Source: Flavobacterium sp. UGB4466
GTDB taxonomy: Bacteria; Bacteroidota; Bacteroidia; Flavobacteriales; Flavobacteriaceae
Length of the DNA: 64,000 nt
Assembly: GCF_903469665.1 (NCBI RefSeq)
Contig: NZ_CAGKLC010000006.1
Span: 1-64,000, forward strand
Direction of reading: 5' to 3'
In this document: piece after piece, positions 43,427 through 51,630 of the stretch
How positions within the stretch are numbered: position 1 is the stretch's first letter
Layout of the letters: every line of letters begins with the position of its first letter
Position numbers and translations under genes: made by a program
The notes under the pieces: generated by a model
Told to the model about the DNA's origin: nothing
Database searches by the model: none
The model's input: only the letters and a program-made list of their open reading frames with translations

Positions 43427-45592
43427 TTAATCGAATTTTGCAGCCTCAATTAAACGGATAAATTCTGCTTTATATCCTTCGGTATCACTTGAAAGTCCCT
43501 GTTTGGCTAATTTCAGAATAGCATCCGGAGATTTATCCGATATTAGTTTAGAATCTCTTAGTTTCAGACCGAACCAGGCCACTGAACTGCTGAATTTAAA
43601 ATCATCTGAGGCTTTTTCCAATGCAACCGATTTGTTTTCGATTACCTGTACAAGTTCAATACTTTTATCACCGTCCGGTTTTTTATAACGGAATTTTATG
43701 GTAGCAAGTTCATTGCTGTAATTTGTTCCGGCTTCTTCTACTTTGGTATATTTCAAAGCATCAGGCTGCTGTGCCAAATAATCGCTTTTTACTCCAGCGG
43801 GAACAATTTCATAAAGAGCCGTAACGGTATGGTTGCTTCCAAGTTCTCCCGCATCAATAGCATCATTTTTAAAATCTTCCGGACGCAGTTTTCTGTTTTC
43901 ATAACCGATTAAACGATAAGCCTGAACTTGTTTCGGATTAAATTCTATCTGAATTTTTACATCTTTAGCAATTGCAAACATGGAACCTTTAAATTCTTTT
44001 CCTAAAAAGCGATTAGCCTCCTGAATGTTGTCGATATAAGCATAATTTCCATTTCCTTTATCGGCTAAAGTTTCCATCTTACTGTCTTTGTAATTCCCCA
44101 TTCCGTACCCCAGGCAGGTCAGGAAAACGCCCGTTTTTCTTTTGTTTTCAATTAGCTTTTCCATGTCGGCATTAGAAGTATTTCCGACATTAAAATCACC
44201 ATCAGTAGCCAGAATCACTCTGTTGTTTCCGTTTTTGATAAAGTTTTCTGCAGCAATTTTATACGCCAGTTCAATTCCGGCTCCTCCCGCAGTACTTCCT
44301 CCTGCATTTAATTTTTCAAGAGCATCAATAATGGTTTTCTTTTCGTCACCTGAGGTAGGAGGTAAGACCAGTCCTGCTGCACCGGCATAAACGACGATAG
44401 CAACTTTGTCTTTCGGGCGTAACTCATTTACCAGTATTTTTAATGATTGTTTTAGCAAAGGCAATTTATTCATGTCGCCCATCGATCCTGAAACATCAAT
44501 TAAGAAAACTAAATTAGACGTAGGCAAATTTTCGGTTGGAATGTTTTTTCCCTGTAAACCAATTTTAAGCACTTTGTTTTTGGCATTCCATGGAGAATCA
44601 CTTAGTTCAGTGTTAATTGAAAACGGATTTTGATCTTTTGGCTGTGGATAATTGTATTTAAAGAAGTTAACCATTTCTTCTACACGAACGGCATCTTTTG
44701 GAACCGCTTGTCCGTTATTGATAAAACGTCTCACATTGGTATACGAAGCATTGTCAACATCGATAGAAAATGTGGAAAGAGGTGCTGTTTTTGGACTCTC
44801 GAAGGCATTTTCGACAAAAGTATTGTAATCTTCCTCATTAGGTTCTACCGGTTGCGGAACAGTTATTTTTTTCAGTTTGGCATTTAATTCTTTCTCCGTA
44901 AGGTTTTTGTAAATGCCGTTCTTTGTAGCAACAATAACAACTCCGTTTGAGGCTTTGCTTCCATAAAGTGAAGTAGCAGCTGCATCTTTTATAACTTTTA
45001 CTTCTTCCACATCATTTGGATTGATTTTTGAGAATTGATCAGATTTCACAGGAACACCATCGATTATATACAAAGGTTCATTTTTAGAAGAAATAGCTGC
45101 AGTCCCTCTTATAATTATGTTTTGATTGGGTGCAGGCTGAACATAATTAGATGCGATTGATAATCCGGCAACTCTTCCCTGAAGCGTTGAGGTAATAGTC
45201 TTAGCAGCCATTTTCTTGTCACGACGACTGTAATTAGAGCTTTCGTAGTCGGCGTTTGAAGATCCATAGCCTACGACTACTACTTCTTTAAGCGATTCCT
45301 GATCAATACTCAGTTTAACATTAATCACATTTTTGTCATCCACAGTTTGAGTTTGAGAGTTGAATCCGATATAGCTGAATATCAAAATGTCGCCTTTTTG
45401 AGCTTTGATGGAATAACGACCATCAAAATCGGTTTGTGTTGTGTTTTTGGTATTTTTAATCACTATAGTTACTCCCGGAAGCGGTATACTGGCGTTGTCG
45501 GTAACGGTTCCTGTAATGATTTTCTCCTGTGCTGATGCTACGAAACATATAAGCATAGATAGGGCTAATGAAAGAAGTTTTACGTTTTTCAT
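43427..45592 (-). CDS. SusC-type N-terminus and plug fused to a von Willebrand A domain protein
   Basis: A 721-residue exported protein with an unusual order. Signal peptide 1-22; CarboxypepD_reg-like beta-sandwich about 24-95 (ITGTVTDNASIPLPGVTIVI); LKEVVVVGYG at 101-110 as in SusC; plug-like segment about 135-226 (LQGRVAGLSI, PLYIIDGVPV, DAAATSLYGSKASNGVVIV); then a YfbK-like region: vWA-associated N-terminal domain 255-320, vWA domain about 360-530 with MIDAS DVSGSMG at 366-372, and a DUF3520-like C-terminus. There is no outer-membrane barrel. It probably acts as a secreted or periplasmic metal-dependent adhesion/scaffold protein whose plug contacts other components. Confidence 0.9.
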   Translation of the reverse strand: MKNVKLLSLALSMLICFVASAQEKIITGTVTDNASIPLPGVTIVIKNTKNTTQTDFDGRYSIKAQKGDILIFSYIGFNSQTQTVDDKNVINVKLSIDQESLKEVVVVGYGSSNADYESSNYSRRDKKMAAKTITSTLQGRVAGLSIASNYVQPAPNQNIIIRGTAAISSKNEPLYIIDGVPVKSDQFSKINPNDVEEVKVIKDAAATSLYGSKASNGVVIVATKNGIYKNLTEKELNAKLKKITVPQPVEPNEEDYNTFVENAFESPKTAPLSTFSIDVDNASYTNVRRFINNGQAVPKDAVRVEEMVNFFKYNYPQPKDQNPFSINTELSDSPWNAKNKVLKIGLQGKNIPTENLPTSNLVFLIDVSGSMGDMNKLPLLKQSLKILVNELRPKDKVAIVVYAGAAGLVLPPTSGDEKKTIIDALEKLNAGGSTAGGAGIELAYKIAAENFIKNGNNRVILATDGDFNVGNTSNADMEKLIENKRKTGVFLTCLGYGMGNYKDSKMETLADKGNGNYAYIDNIQEANRFLGKEFKGSMFAIAKDVKIQIEFNPKQVQAYRLIGYENRKLRPEDFKNDAIDAGELGSNHTVTALYEIVPAGVKSDYLAQQPDALKYTKVEEAGTNYSNELATIKFRYKKPDGDKSIELVQVIENKSVALEKASDDFKFSSSVAWFGLKLRDSKLISDKSPDAILKLAKQGLSSDTEGYKAEFIRLIEAAKFD

Positions 45593-45684
45593 GGTAGTAA
45601 TTTTTAGATGAATAATCGGGTTGATCGTAGTCTAGGCCTTAGGCTTAGGAATGATTTTTTGAAATTAAATTTGAGCTTTTACCG

Positions 45685-46650
45685 TTAGTTTTTTGCTGCG
45701 GGTTTTCCTTTTCGGGTAGTAATGATTACGACACCTTTTTTCCCTTTATCGCCATATTTAGAAGTGGCTTCGAGGTCCTGAAGAACAGTGATGGTCTTGA
45801 TTTCCTGTTTGTTTAAAGGGGCATACGGACTGGTTGGATTATTGCCAAATAATTCGCTTTCGGAATAGTATATGCCGTCAATGATGTACAATGGCGCATC
45901 CAATACCACAAGAGAATCTACATTTTCGGGCTGTAAATTTGGAAGCTCTGCCTGCATCATTTTGTCTCTTTTTGTATCGTCATTGTGCGACATGGCATTT
46001 CCGTTTAAAACAATTAGCGGAGCACTTTTTTTAGCCATTTGTACAGGTTTTTCGGCATAAGCCATTTTGGCTGATTCTCTTCGCGCTGCTCCGGCATAAC
46101 CATAGTTTTGAATGGCTTTATCTTTGGCAGCGTTGTTTTCTGCCTCTTCTTCTTTAAAATATCCAGATGACGCAGCTACCGGAGGAATTATTTGATCTGC
46201 AACGGGAGCAGGACTGGCTTGTGTAACAATAGCATTGTTGGCTGCATACTGTATTTCCTGTACTGCTACTTTTTGCTGTTGTTTGATTTGCTGATCCAGG
46301 ATTTTTACAGCTTCTGCTTTAGGTATTATTGGTGAATCTGAAGAAACAATTGCCTCTTTTTTCTCTAAAATGGGCTGTGTTGCTTTTTCTTCTTCGTTCA
46401 CTACAACTTTAGGAGTCAGAGCAGGAACTGTTTTGTCAGACTTTAGAAATTGTGCTCCCAAAGAAAGGAGTAATAAAAGAGAAGCTGCGACCGCAATTTT
46501 TTTCCATAACGAAATGGTTTTTTTGTCTTCCTTTTTGTCCAGTTTATCTTCAAGGCGTGACCAGACTTTTTCCATTCCTGGAAAATCTTTAGATTCCGAG
46601 TGGTGTGCGGCCTCTTTAAATTTATCGAATATTTTATCTTGATTGTCCAT
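45685..46650 (-). CDS. Membrane-anchored plug-domain protein, putative anti-sigma factor
   Basis: A 321-residue protein starting 2 nt after the sigma gene. The N-terminal ~48 residues are cytoplasmic (DNQDKIFDKFKEAAHHSESK, WSRLEDKLDKK), as in small anti-sigma domains. One membrane helix follows (about 49-66, IAVAASLLLLLSLGAQFL), then a low-complexity periplasmic stretch rich in Ala/Gln/Lys (about 70-200), and a C-terminal plug-like segment (about 250-318; PLYIIDGIYYSESELFG, DLEATSKYGDKGKKGVVIIT). The position and topology suggest an anti-sigma factor; the plug may sense the periplasmic partner. Inferred from layout. Confidence 0.8.
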   Translation of the reverse strand: MDNQDKIFDKFKEAAHHSESKDFPGMEKVWSRLEDKLDKKEDKKTISLWKKIAVAASLLLLLSLGAQFLKSDKTVPALTPKVVVNEEEKATQPILEKKEAIVSSDSPIIPKAEAVKILDQQIKQQQKVAVQEIQYAANNAIVTQASPAPVADQIIPPVAASSGYFKEEEAENNAAKDKAIQNYGYAGAARRESAKMAYAEKPVQMAKKSAPLIVLNGNAMSHNDDTKRDKMMQAELPNLQPENVDSLVVLDAPLYIIDGIYYSESELFGNNPTSPYAPLNKQEIKTITVLQDLEATSKYGDKGKKGVVIITTRKGKPAAKN

Positions 46651-46652
46651 GA

Positions 46653-47189
46653 CTATTTTGCTTTTTGGTAATACAATTTATTTACTAATTCCTTTAGTTT
46701 GGTTTTAGCGGCATTCAATTGTGATTTCGATGTGCCCTCAGAAATGTTTAGCATAGCGGCTATTTCTTTATGCCCGAAACCTTCGATAACAAAAAGATTA
46801 AAAACCGTTTTACAACCGTCCGGAATATGATTTAGTAAATTCAGCAAATCTTCTTCTTCCAATGCGTTGACCTCTTCCGTAAAAGGCTGTGAAAGCAATT
46901 TGACATCATCAAGATACATATTGAAATTGGTGTTTTTCTTGATGGTTGCCAAACAATGGTTGACGGTAATTTTTCTTGCCCATGCTTCAAAAGCTAAAAG
47001 TTCCTTAAGTTGATCCAGCTTAGTAAATATGGTATAGAAAGCGTCAGCCATAGCTTCTTCAATTTCTTCTTCCTTCTTAAGGTATCGCTTGCAAACGCGA
47101 TACAGTTTTGGAGCCATATGCTCATAAACCTGACGCTGAGCATCACGGTTCATTTTTTTGCAGTTGGATATGAGAGTTTCGTTTATCAC
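46653..47189 (-). CDS. ECF-type RNA polymerase sigma factor
   Basis: A 178-residue sigma-70 family protein. Region 2 covers about 20-85 (YEHMAPKLYRVCKRYLKK, EEAMADAFYTIFTKLDQ, FEAWARKITVNHC) and region 4 about 115-165 (LLNHIPDGCKTVFNLFVIEG, GHKEIAAMLNISEGTSKSQL). There is no region 1 or 3. The start is GTG at 47189, the first start before region 2. It leads a four-gene minus-strand cluster, so it probably controls, and is held by, the membrane plug protein encoded next. Confidence 0.92.
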   Translation of the reverse strand: MINETLISNCKKMNRDAQRQVYEHMAPKLYRVCKRYLKKEEEIEEAMADAFYTIFTKLDQLKELLAFEAWARKITVNHCLATIKKNTNFNMYLDDVKLLSQPFTEEVNALEEEDLLNLLNHIPDGCKTVFNLFVIEGFGHKEIAAMLNISEGTSKSQLNAAKTKLKELVNKLYYQKAK

Positions 47190-47339
47190 AATTGTTGTCT
47201 TTATACTAAAGAGGGCTTAGAAGATAAAAAGGTTGGGAGAGCAATGAAAAAAAGTTCAAAAAAGGCATTTATTTTTTTAATTTGCATCCTGTTGAAGGAC
47301 ATTGCAGAACTTATAAAGTACCACAACTATTCACAAACT

Positions 47340-47442
47340 TGTCATTCCGAGGAACGAGGAATCACACGCGCTGATCGATAAAGATTGGTGACATTCTGTG
47401 TCGGGTTCCTGGTGTGATTTCTCCCTTCGGTCGAAATGACAA
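47340..47442. repeat. Dispersed palindromic repeat, copy 4 (diverged)
   Basis: Left arm TTGTCATTCCGAGGAACGAG and right arm ending CGGTCGAAATGACAA are imperfectly complementary; both keep ATCACAC/GTGTGATT at the inner edge. The core is GATCGATAAAGATTGG. It fills much of the 326-bp interval between the sigma gene and its divergent or convergent neighbours; otherwise no gene is seen there. Confidence 0.75.
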
Positions 47443-47515
47443 AAATAAGGATTATTTCTGTATGAATTTATTCGCAATTATTATAACACAGATATTCAGT
47501 AAGTTCCGTAAATTT

Positions 47516-48352
47516 CTACTTAACAGGCAAACTCAATTTATAAATTTTCGTTTCGAGAACCTCTGTATCATTATCCTCGCAAAGCAAAAACTCGATTTTA
47601 TCATTTGATTTTTTATAGAAAGTCAGACCTTCGAATTTATTGGTTGCCGTTATTTTTTGAGTAAAATCGATTTTCATGGTTTTAAGGTCTATTCTTCCTA
47701 TGAAGCTTCCCAAAATTTCACCATCATCATAAGTTGATTTAGTGTTTTCTACTGTAGAAAGGAAATAGATTTTATCTTCTACCAAAACAGCATCGGTAAA
47801 ACTGGAGCGAATCCCTTTTATTTTTGGAAGCTTATAATTGGTTGCAACCAGAGCAAATTCTTCTCCCAGACTTTTAGCATGAATGGTAAAAATGGTGTTT
47901 TTGTTTGAGATTCCGTTACCGCGATTGAACAGGTACCAGTTCTCGCCATCAAAAATAGAACCTTCCAGATTAAAATCTTCCGGTTTTATTTCGCCAAAAC
48001 TTTGCATTAATGCGTATAAATCAACCAGATTATTTTTTTGCAGTATAGTTTTCTTTTTAAGATCGAATGCAATCATTTTGTTTCGGTTTTCGGTAGAACC
48101 GGAACCAAAAACATAAAGCGTATCGTTATGGTTGGTTAAAGACTCAAAATCAGGTTTAAGATTTTTGGCGATATTTTTCGTCGGATTGTCAATTAAAGGG
48201 TGTTCGTTCAATTGCTGATTCTGCATGTTGTATTCGTATAGAAAACCGCTGTTATCTCCAACAAGGTAAAGTGAATTGTCAGTAAAAAATAATCCAGATG
48301 CTGATCCGATTCCGATGATTTGAAATAATATTTCTAAGGTGAATTTTTCCAT
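47516..48352 (-). CDS. Conserved protein, DUF6929-like beta-propeller pattern
   Basis: A 278-residue protein with repeated short strand motifs such as IGSASGLFFTDNSLYLVGDN, FESLTNHNDTLYVFGSGST, NLEGSIFDGENWYLFNRGNG and RSSFTDAVLVEDKIYFLSTVE, the pattern of a propeller built from ~45-residue blades. It has no obvious signal peptide. It resembles what is annotated as DUF6929 in Bacteroidota; I know of no established function. It is transcribed after the secreted-protein gene at 48862. Confidence 0.75.
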   Translation of the reverse strand: MEKFTLEILFQIIGIGSASGLFFTDNSLYLVGDNSGFLYEYNMQNQQLNEHPLIDNPTKNIAKNLKPDFESLTNHNDTLYVFGSGSTENRNKMIAFDLKKKTILQKNNLVDLYALMQSFGEIKPEDFNLEGSIFDGENWYLFNRGNGISNKNTIFTIHAKSLGEEFALVATNYKLPKIKGIRSSFTDAVLVEDKIYFLSTVENTKSTYDDGEILGSFIGRIDLKTMKIDFTQKITATNKFEGLTFYKKSNDKIEFLLCEDNDTEVLETKIYKLSLPVK

Positions 48353-48376
48353 GAATGTTGTTTTGAAAACTTCCGT

Positions 48377-48862
48377 TTATTTTCTTGATTTATAATTCTT
48401 AATTAACTTCATTGTTTCTTGATTTACAGCTTTTTGAATTGTTATTAAAGAATGCGAAACAACACATTCTGCAATACTTATATAAACTAGATTATTGTCA
48501 TCAGTTAAATTTTGATTGTACCAATCTGCTTGATTAGAGCTGTTTGCTCCACATGTTAAATATACTGGAGTTCCTTCATTGTAAAGTCGAGTAGCAATTT
48601 TAATGGCTCTTTTTATAATTGCTTTCTCAATATCTTTTGCTTTTTCTGTGTATCCAATTCTCGAAACACATTGGTACATAGAGCAAAATTTTACATTTTT
48701 GTTTACAGGAATAACATCTCTGGTTCCTTTAATTTGGTTTAAATCTTTAAAGCATTTTCCAAACACATCAACTATGATTTTTTCGGAGTTTGTATAGTTG
48801 TCATCCTGAGAAAAAACTTGATTTAAAGTAAAAAGAAAAAGAAATAAAAAAATGTTTTTCAT
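48377..48862 (-). CDS. Secreted protein of unknown function
   Basis: A 161-residue protein from the MKNIFLFLFLF start, with a signal peptide (about 1-19, VFSQ). The longer frame to 48889 would put nine extra residues before the hydrophobic core. The mature protein is helical with five cysteines (including KFCSMYQC and LTCGANSSN) and no recognised domain. It sits upstream of the DUF6929-like gene by 24 nt and is probably cotranscribed. Confidence 0.75.
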   Translation of the reverse strand: MKNIFLFLFLFTLNQVFSQDDNYTNSEKIIVDVFGKCFKDLNQIKGTRDVIPVNKNVKFCSMYQCVSRIGYTEKAKDIEKAIIKRAIKIATRLYNEGTPVYLTCGANSSNQADWYNQNLTDDNNLVYISIAECVVSHSLITIQKAVNQETMKLIKNYKSRK

Positions 48863-49008
48863 TAAAGATTCAACTTTTAGTTTGTACAATAAATTTTATT
48901 TCAAAAACCAATAGCTAGCCCTGATAACAATAAAAAAGTATTACAAGGTACAGCAGGGATATGCTTTGTAAAAATAGTATATTTACTATTACGAAAAAAC
49001 TCATCAAC

Positions 49009-49890
49009 ATGAAATCAATAGATCCGAATGATTTTAAAATCACAGATAAAATAAAATTATCAAAGATTCCTACTTTGCTCGACCTTGATGCAGACAGTGA
49101 GGAAAAAGAAGCTAAACTCGATAAAGTTCAGGCTAAATTGAGTAAACAGCAAGATGCCATGTATGCTCACAACAGATATGGCGTTTTGATTTGTCTGCAG
49201 GGAATGGATACTTCCGGAAAAGACAGTCTGATTCGGGAAGTATTTAAAGAGTTTAATCCGCGTGGAGTAGTGGTACATAGTTTTAAAACGCCTACCTCGG
49301 CAGAGTTGGAACACGATTATTTGTGGAGACATTATGTGGTTTTACCCGAAAAAGGGAAATATGCGATTTTTAATCGTACCCATTATGAAAATATTTTGGT
49401 TACCCGCGTGCACCCTGAGTATGTATTGAATGAAAATTTACCCGGAATTGAAAAGGTAGAAGATATTCCGAAGGATTTTTGGAAAGACAGAATGGAGCAA
49501 ATCAATAATTTTGAAAAGCATATTACGCAAAATGGAACAATTGTACTGAAGTTCTTCCTGCATTTGAGTAAAGAGGAACAGCGCAAACGTTTGTTAAGAA
49601 GATTGGAAGAAGAAAAGCACAACTGGAAATTCTCGGTTGCGGATTTGAAAGAACGTGCACATTGGGAAGAGTATCAGGATTATTATGAAGAGGCTATAAA
49701 TGAAACTTCGACAAAAAATGCTCCGTGGTATGTAATTCCGGCCGATGATAAGGAAATGGCCCGTTACATTGTGGCTAAAACCATTTGGGAAGAAATGCAA
49801 AAGCATACTGACATTAAAGAGCCTGAGTTACCGGAGAGTATAAAGGCTAATATTAAAATATATAAAGAGCAATTAGAAAACGAGTCTTAA
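49009..49890 (+). CDS. Polyphosphate kinase 2 family protein, class III-like
   Basis: Transfers phosphate between polyphosphate and nucleotides. Numbered from the MKSIDPNDF start (293 residues), Walker A is GMDTSGKDS and the Walker B-like stretch is FNRTHYENILVTRVHPE, the form seen in class III PPK2 enzymes, which phosphorylate both AMP and ADP; RLEEEKHNWKFSVADLKERA forms the lid. The ATG at 49009 is favoured because the first 16 residues of the longer frame are not family-like. It is a single gene with a terminator overlapping its stop codon. Confidence 0.9.
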   Translation: MKSIDPNDFKITDKIKLSKIPTLLDLDADSEEKEAKLDKVQAKLSKQQDAMYAHNRYGVLICLQGMDTSGKDSLIREVFKEFNPRGVVVHSFKTPTSAELEHDYLWRHYVVLPEKGKYAIFNRTHYENILVTRVHPEYVLNENLPGIEKVEDIPKDFWKDRMEQINNFEKHITQNGTIVLKFFLHLSKEEQRKRLLRRLEEEKHNWKFSVADLKERAHWEEYQDYYEEAINETSTKNAPWYVIPADDKEMARYIVAKTIWEEMQKHTDIKEPELPESIKANIKIYKEQLENES

Positions 49891-49907
49891 AATAAGGCTC
49901 TTTTTTT
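49882..49907 (+). terminator. PPK2 gene terminator overlapping the stop codon
   Basis: Stem GAGTCTTA / TAAGGCTC with one G-T pair followed by seven Ts. The TAA stop lies within the hairpin. Confidence 0.8.
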
Positions 49908-50084
49908 GGCGCTAATGTTACTGCAACTTTATGAGTGTTTTGTAGTACTAATTTAATGTTAACGTTTTTTTGGGATTTTAGCATTTTTTCAATGAACTAT
50001 TGTTTTTTTGATAATATCTAAATCATTTTAAGTTAAAGAGCAGTGGGTTTCTTTGTAAAAAAATAGAAACCAATTTTTAACTAC

Positions 50085-51536
50085 ATGAAAAGAATTATTT
50101 TACCCCTAATTATGTTAGGTTCGTTGCTTACATCTTGTAATAACGATTCTAAAGACGAAGCAGAAACAACAAGTGTTGTACTGAAGGATCAATCTGTAAC
50201 ACCAAGTTTAATAAAAGCTCAGACAGGATTTGAAAGTTTGAAAATTTACTCTCTTTTTAGTTCAGATGATGTTTTTGCAGACAGTCCTAAATTTGTTTTT
50301 GGAGGTTCTGCTGATGGTTCTGGTCTATTGAAAAATACGGACGGAACTTTTACTTTCTTAGTAAACAACGAAGACAATTTTGCGGTTTCAAGAATTACTT
50401 TAGATAAAACATTCAAACCAACAAAGGGAGAATATTTATTAAACTCTAGTGGAGGAACCTGGAGATTGTGCGGAGCTACTATGGCTACGCAGGCCGAACA
50501 CGGTTTTGGACCGCTTTATTTAACTTGTGGAGAGTCCGGAGAAGAATCCCGTACACATGCTTTAGATCCGTACGCTAGTGCCGGAGGAGCTTCGGTTTCT
50601 AAAGAATTGGCAGGATTTGGACGTTTAAGTGCCGAAAATGCTTTACCATTGCGCTCTACTGCTTACAAAGGAAAAACAGTTGTAGTAATTGGTGATGATG
50701 ACTCAGGAACTTACGGAGGCCAGGTTTTTATGTATGTATCCAACACAGTTGGTGATTTAAGCGGAGGATCTTTGTACATGTTAAAAAGAAATGACAGCAA
50801 TCAAAGAGAAAAAGACATGACTGTGGATCAAACGTATCCTGTTTCTTTCGTGAAAATTGACAACCATACGACTTTAACTGGAGCTCAGATCAATGCATCT
50901 GTAAATACTTTAAAAGCAATCAAATTTGGTCGTGTTGAAGATTTAGATTACCGCAAAGGAGGTAACAATGCCGATCGTGAATTGTACTTTAACGTTACCG
51001 GACAAGATATCACAGGAACAAATGCCGATGCTTCAAGAACAAAATACGGTAGAGTTTACAGATTAAATCTTGATGCTGCCGATCCGTTAAAAGGAACTTT
51101 AGAAGTGGTTTTGGACGGTGACAACCGCAGTGGAAAAGCTGGGAAATTCCAAAACCCGGATAATATCTGTGTAACCAGTAACTATGTTTACGTTCAGGAA
51201 GATGCAAACGGATACGGTGATGAAACGCACGATGCTTACATCTATCAATATAATATCGCTACAAAAGAATTGAAAGTGGTATTGGAATTAGATCACCGTC
51301 GTACTCAGGCTGATGCTGCCAAATACAACGTAGGTAAACTATCAAAATTCGGAGATTGGGAATACGGTGCTATGATCGATGTATCAGATCAGTTGGGCAT
51401 TCCGGATACTTTCATGTTAAGCATCCAGCCTCATACCTGGACTGGTGAAAAATATAAAGGAGTTGACGGAGGAACAAATCGTCCGAACGAGCAACAAGCA
51501 AGTCAAATCGTAGTGATTAAAGGTTTAGCGAGATAA
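50085..51536 (+). CDS. PhoX/DUF839-like lipoprotein
   Basis: A 483-residue lipoprotein (lipobox LLTSC, Cys18). The mature part has a propeller-like pattern, with ESRTHALDPYASAGGASV, VVVIGDDDSGTYGGQVFMYVSN, RVEDLDYRKGG, FQNPDNICVTSNYVYVQEDAN and MLSIQPHTW. These resemble PhoX-type phosphatases, where such segments line a calcium/iron site. Phosphatase activity is an inference from the fold. It is followed after a hairpin by a cytochrome c peroxidase, a pairing that suggests a shared electron-transfer or iron function. Confidence 0.75.
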   Translation: MKRIILPLIMLGSLLTSCNNDSKDEAETTSVVLKDQSVTPSLIKAQTGFESLKIYSLFSSDDVFADSPKFVFGGSADGSGLLKNTDGTFTFLVNNEDNFAVSRITLDKTFKPTKGEYLLNSSGGTWRLCGATMATQAEHGFGPLYLTCGESGEESRTHALDPYASAGGASVSKELAGFGRLSAENALPLRSTAYKGKTVVVIGDDDSGTYGGQVFMYVSNTVGDLSGGSLYMLKRNDSNQREKDMTVDQTYPVSFVKIDNHTTLTGAQINASVNTLKAIKFGRVEDLDYRKGGNNADRELYFNVTGQDITGTNADASRTKYGRVYRLNLDAADPLKGTLEVVLDGDNRSGKAGKFQNPDNICVTSNYVYVQEDANGYGDETHDAYIYQYNIATKELKVVLELDHRRTQADAAKYNVGKLSKFGDWEYGAMIDVSDQLGIPDTFMLSIQPHTWTGEKYKGVDGGTNRPNEQQASQIVVIKGLAR

Positions 51537-51563
51537 ATTTTTAAAGCATTATAAAACAGTCAT

Positions 51564-51592
51564 CCACTATCTCAATTTGAGGTAGTGGTTTC
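51564..51592 (+). terminator. Hairpin between the PhoX-like and peroxidase genes
   Basis: CCACTATCTCA / TGAGGTAGTGG with one G-T pair, then TTTCTGTTTTTC. A terminator or partial attenuator between co-directional genes. Confidence 0.65.
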
Positions 51593-51630
51593 TGTTTTTC
51601 TGAATATTTCCCTTTTAATTTTTAATACAC

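Noticed and set aside
47190..47608. Short ORFs at 47010-47381 and 47414-47608
   Set aside because: They overlap the sigma gene or the DUF6929-like gene on the opposite strand and include repeat DNA.
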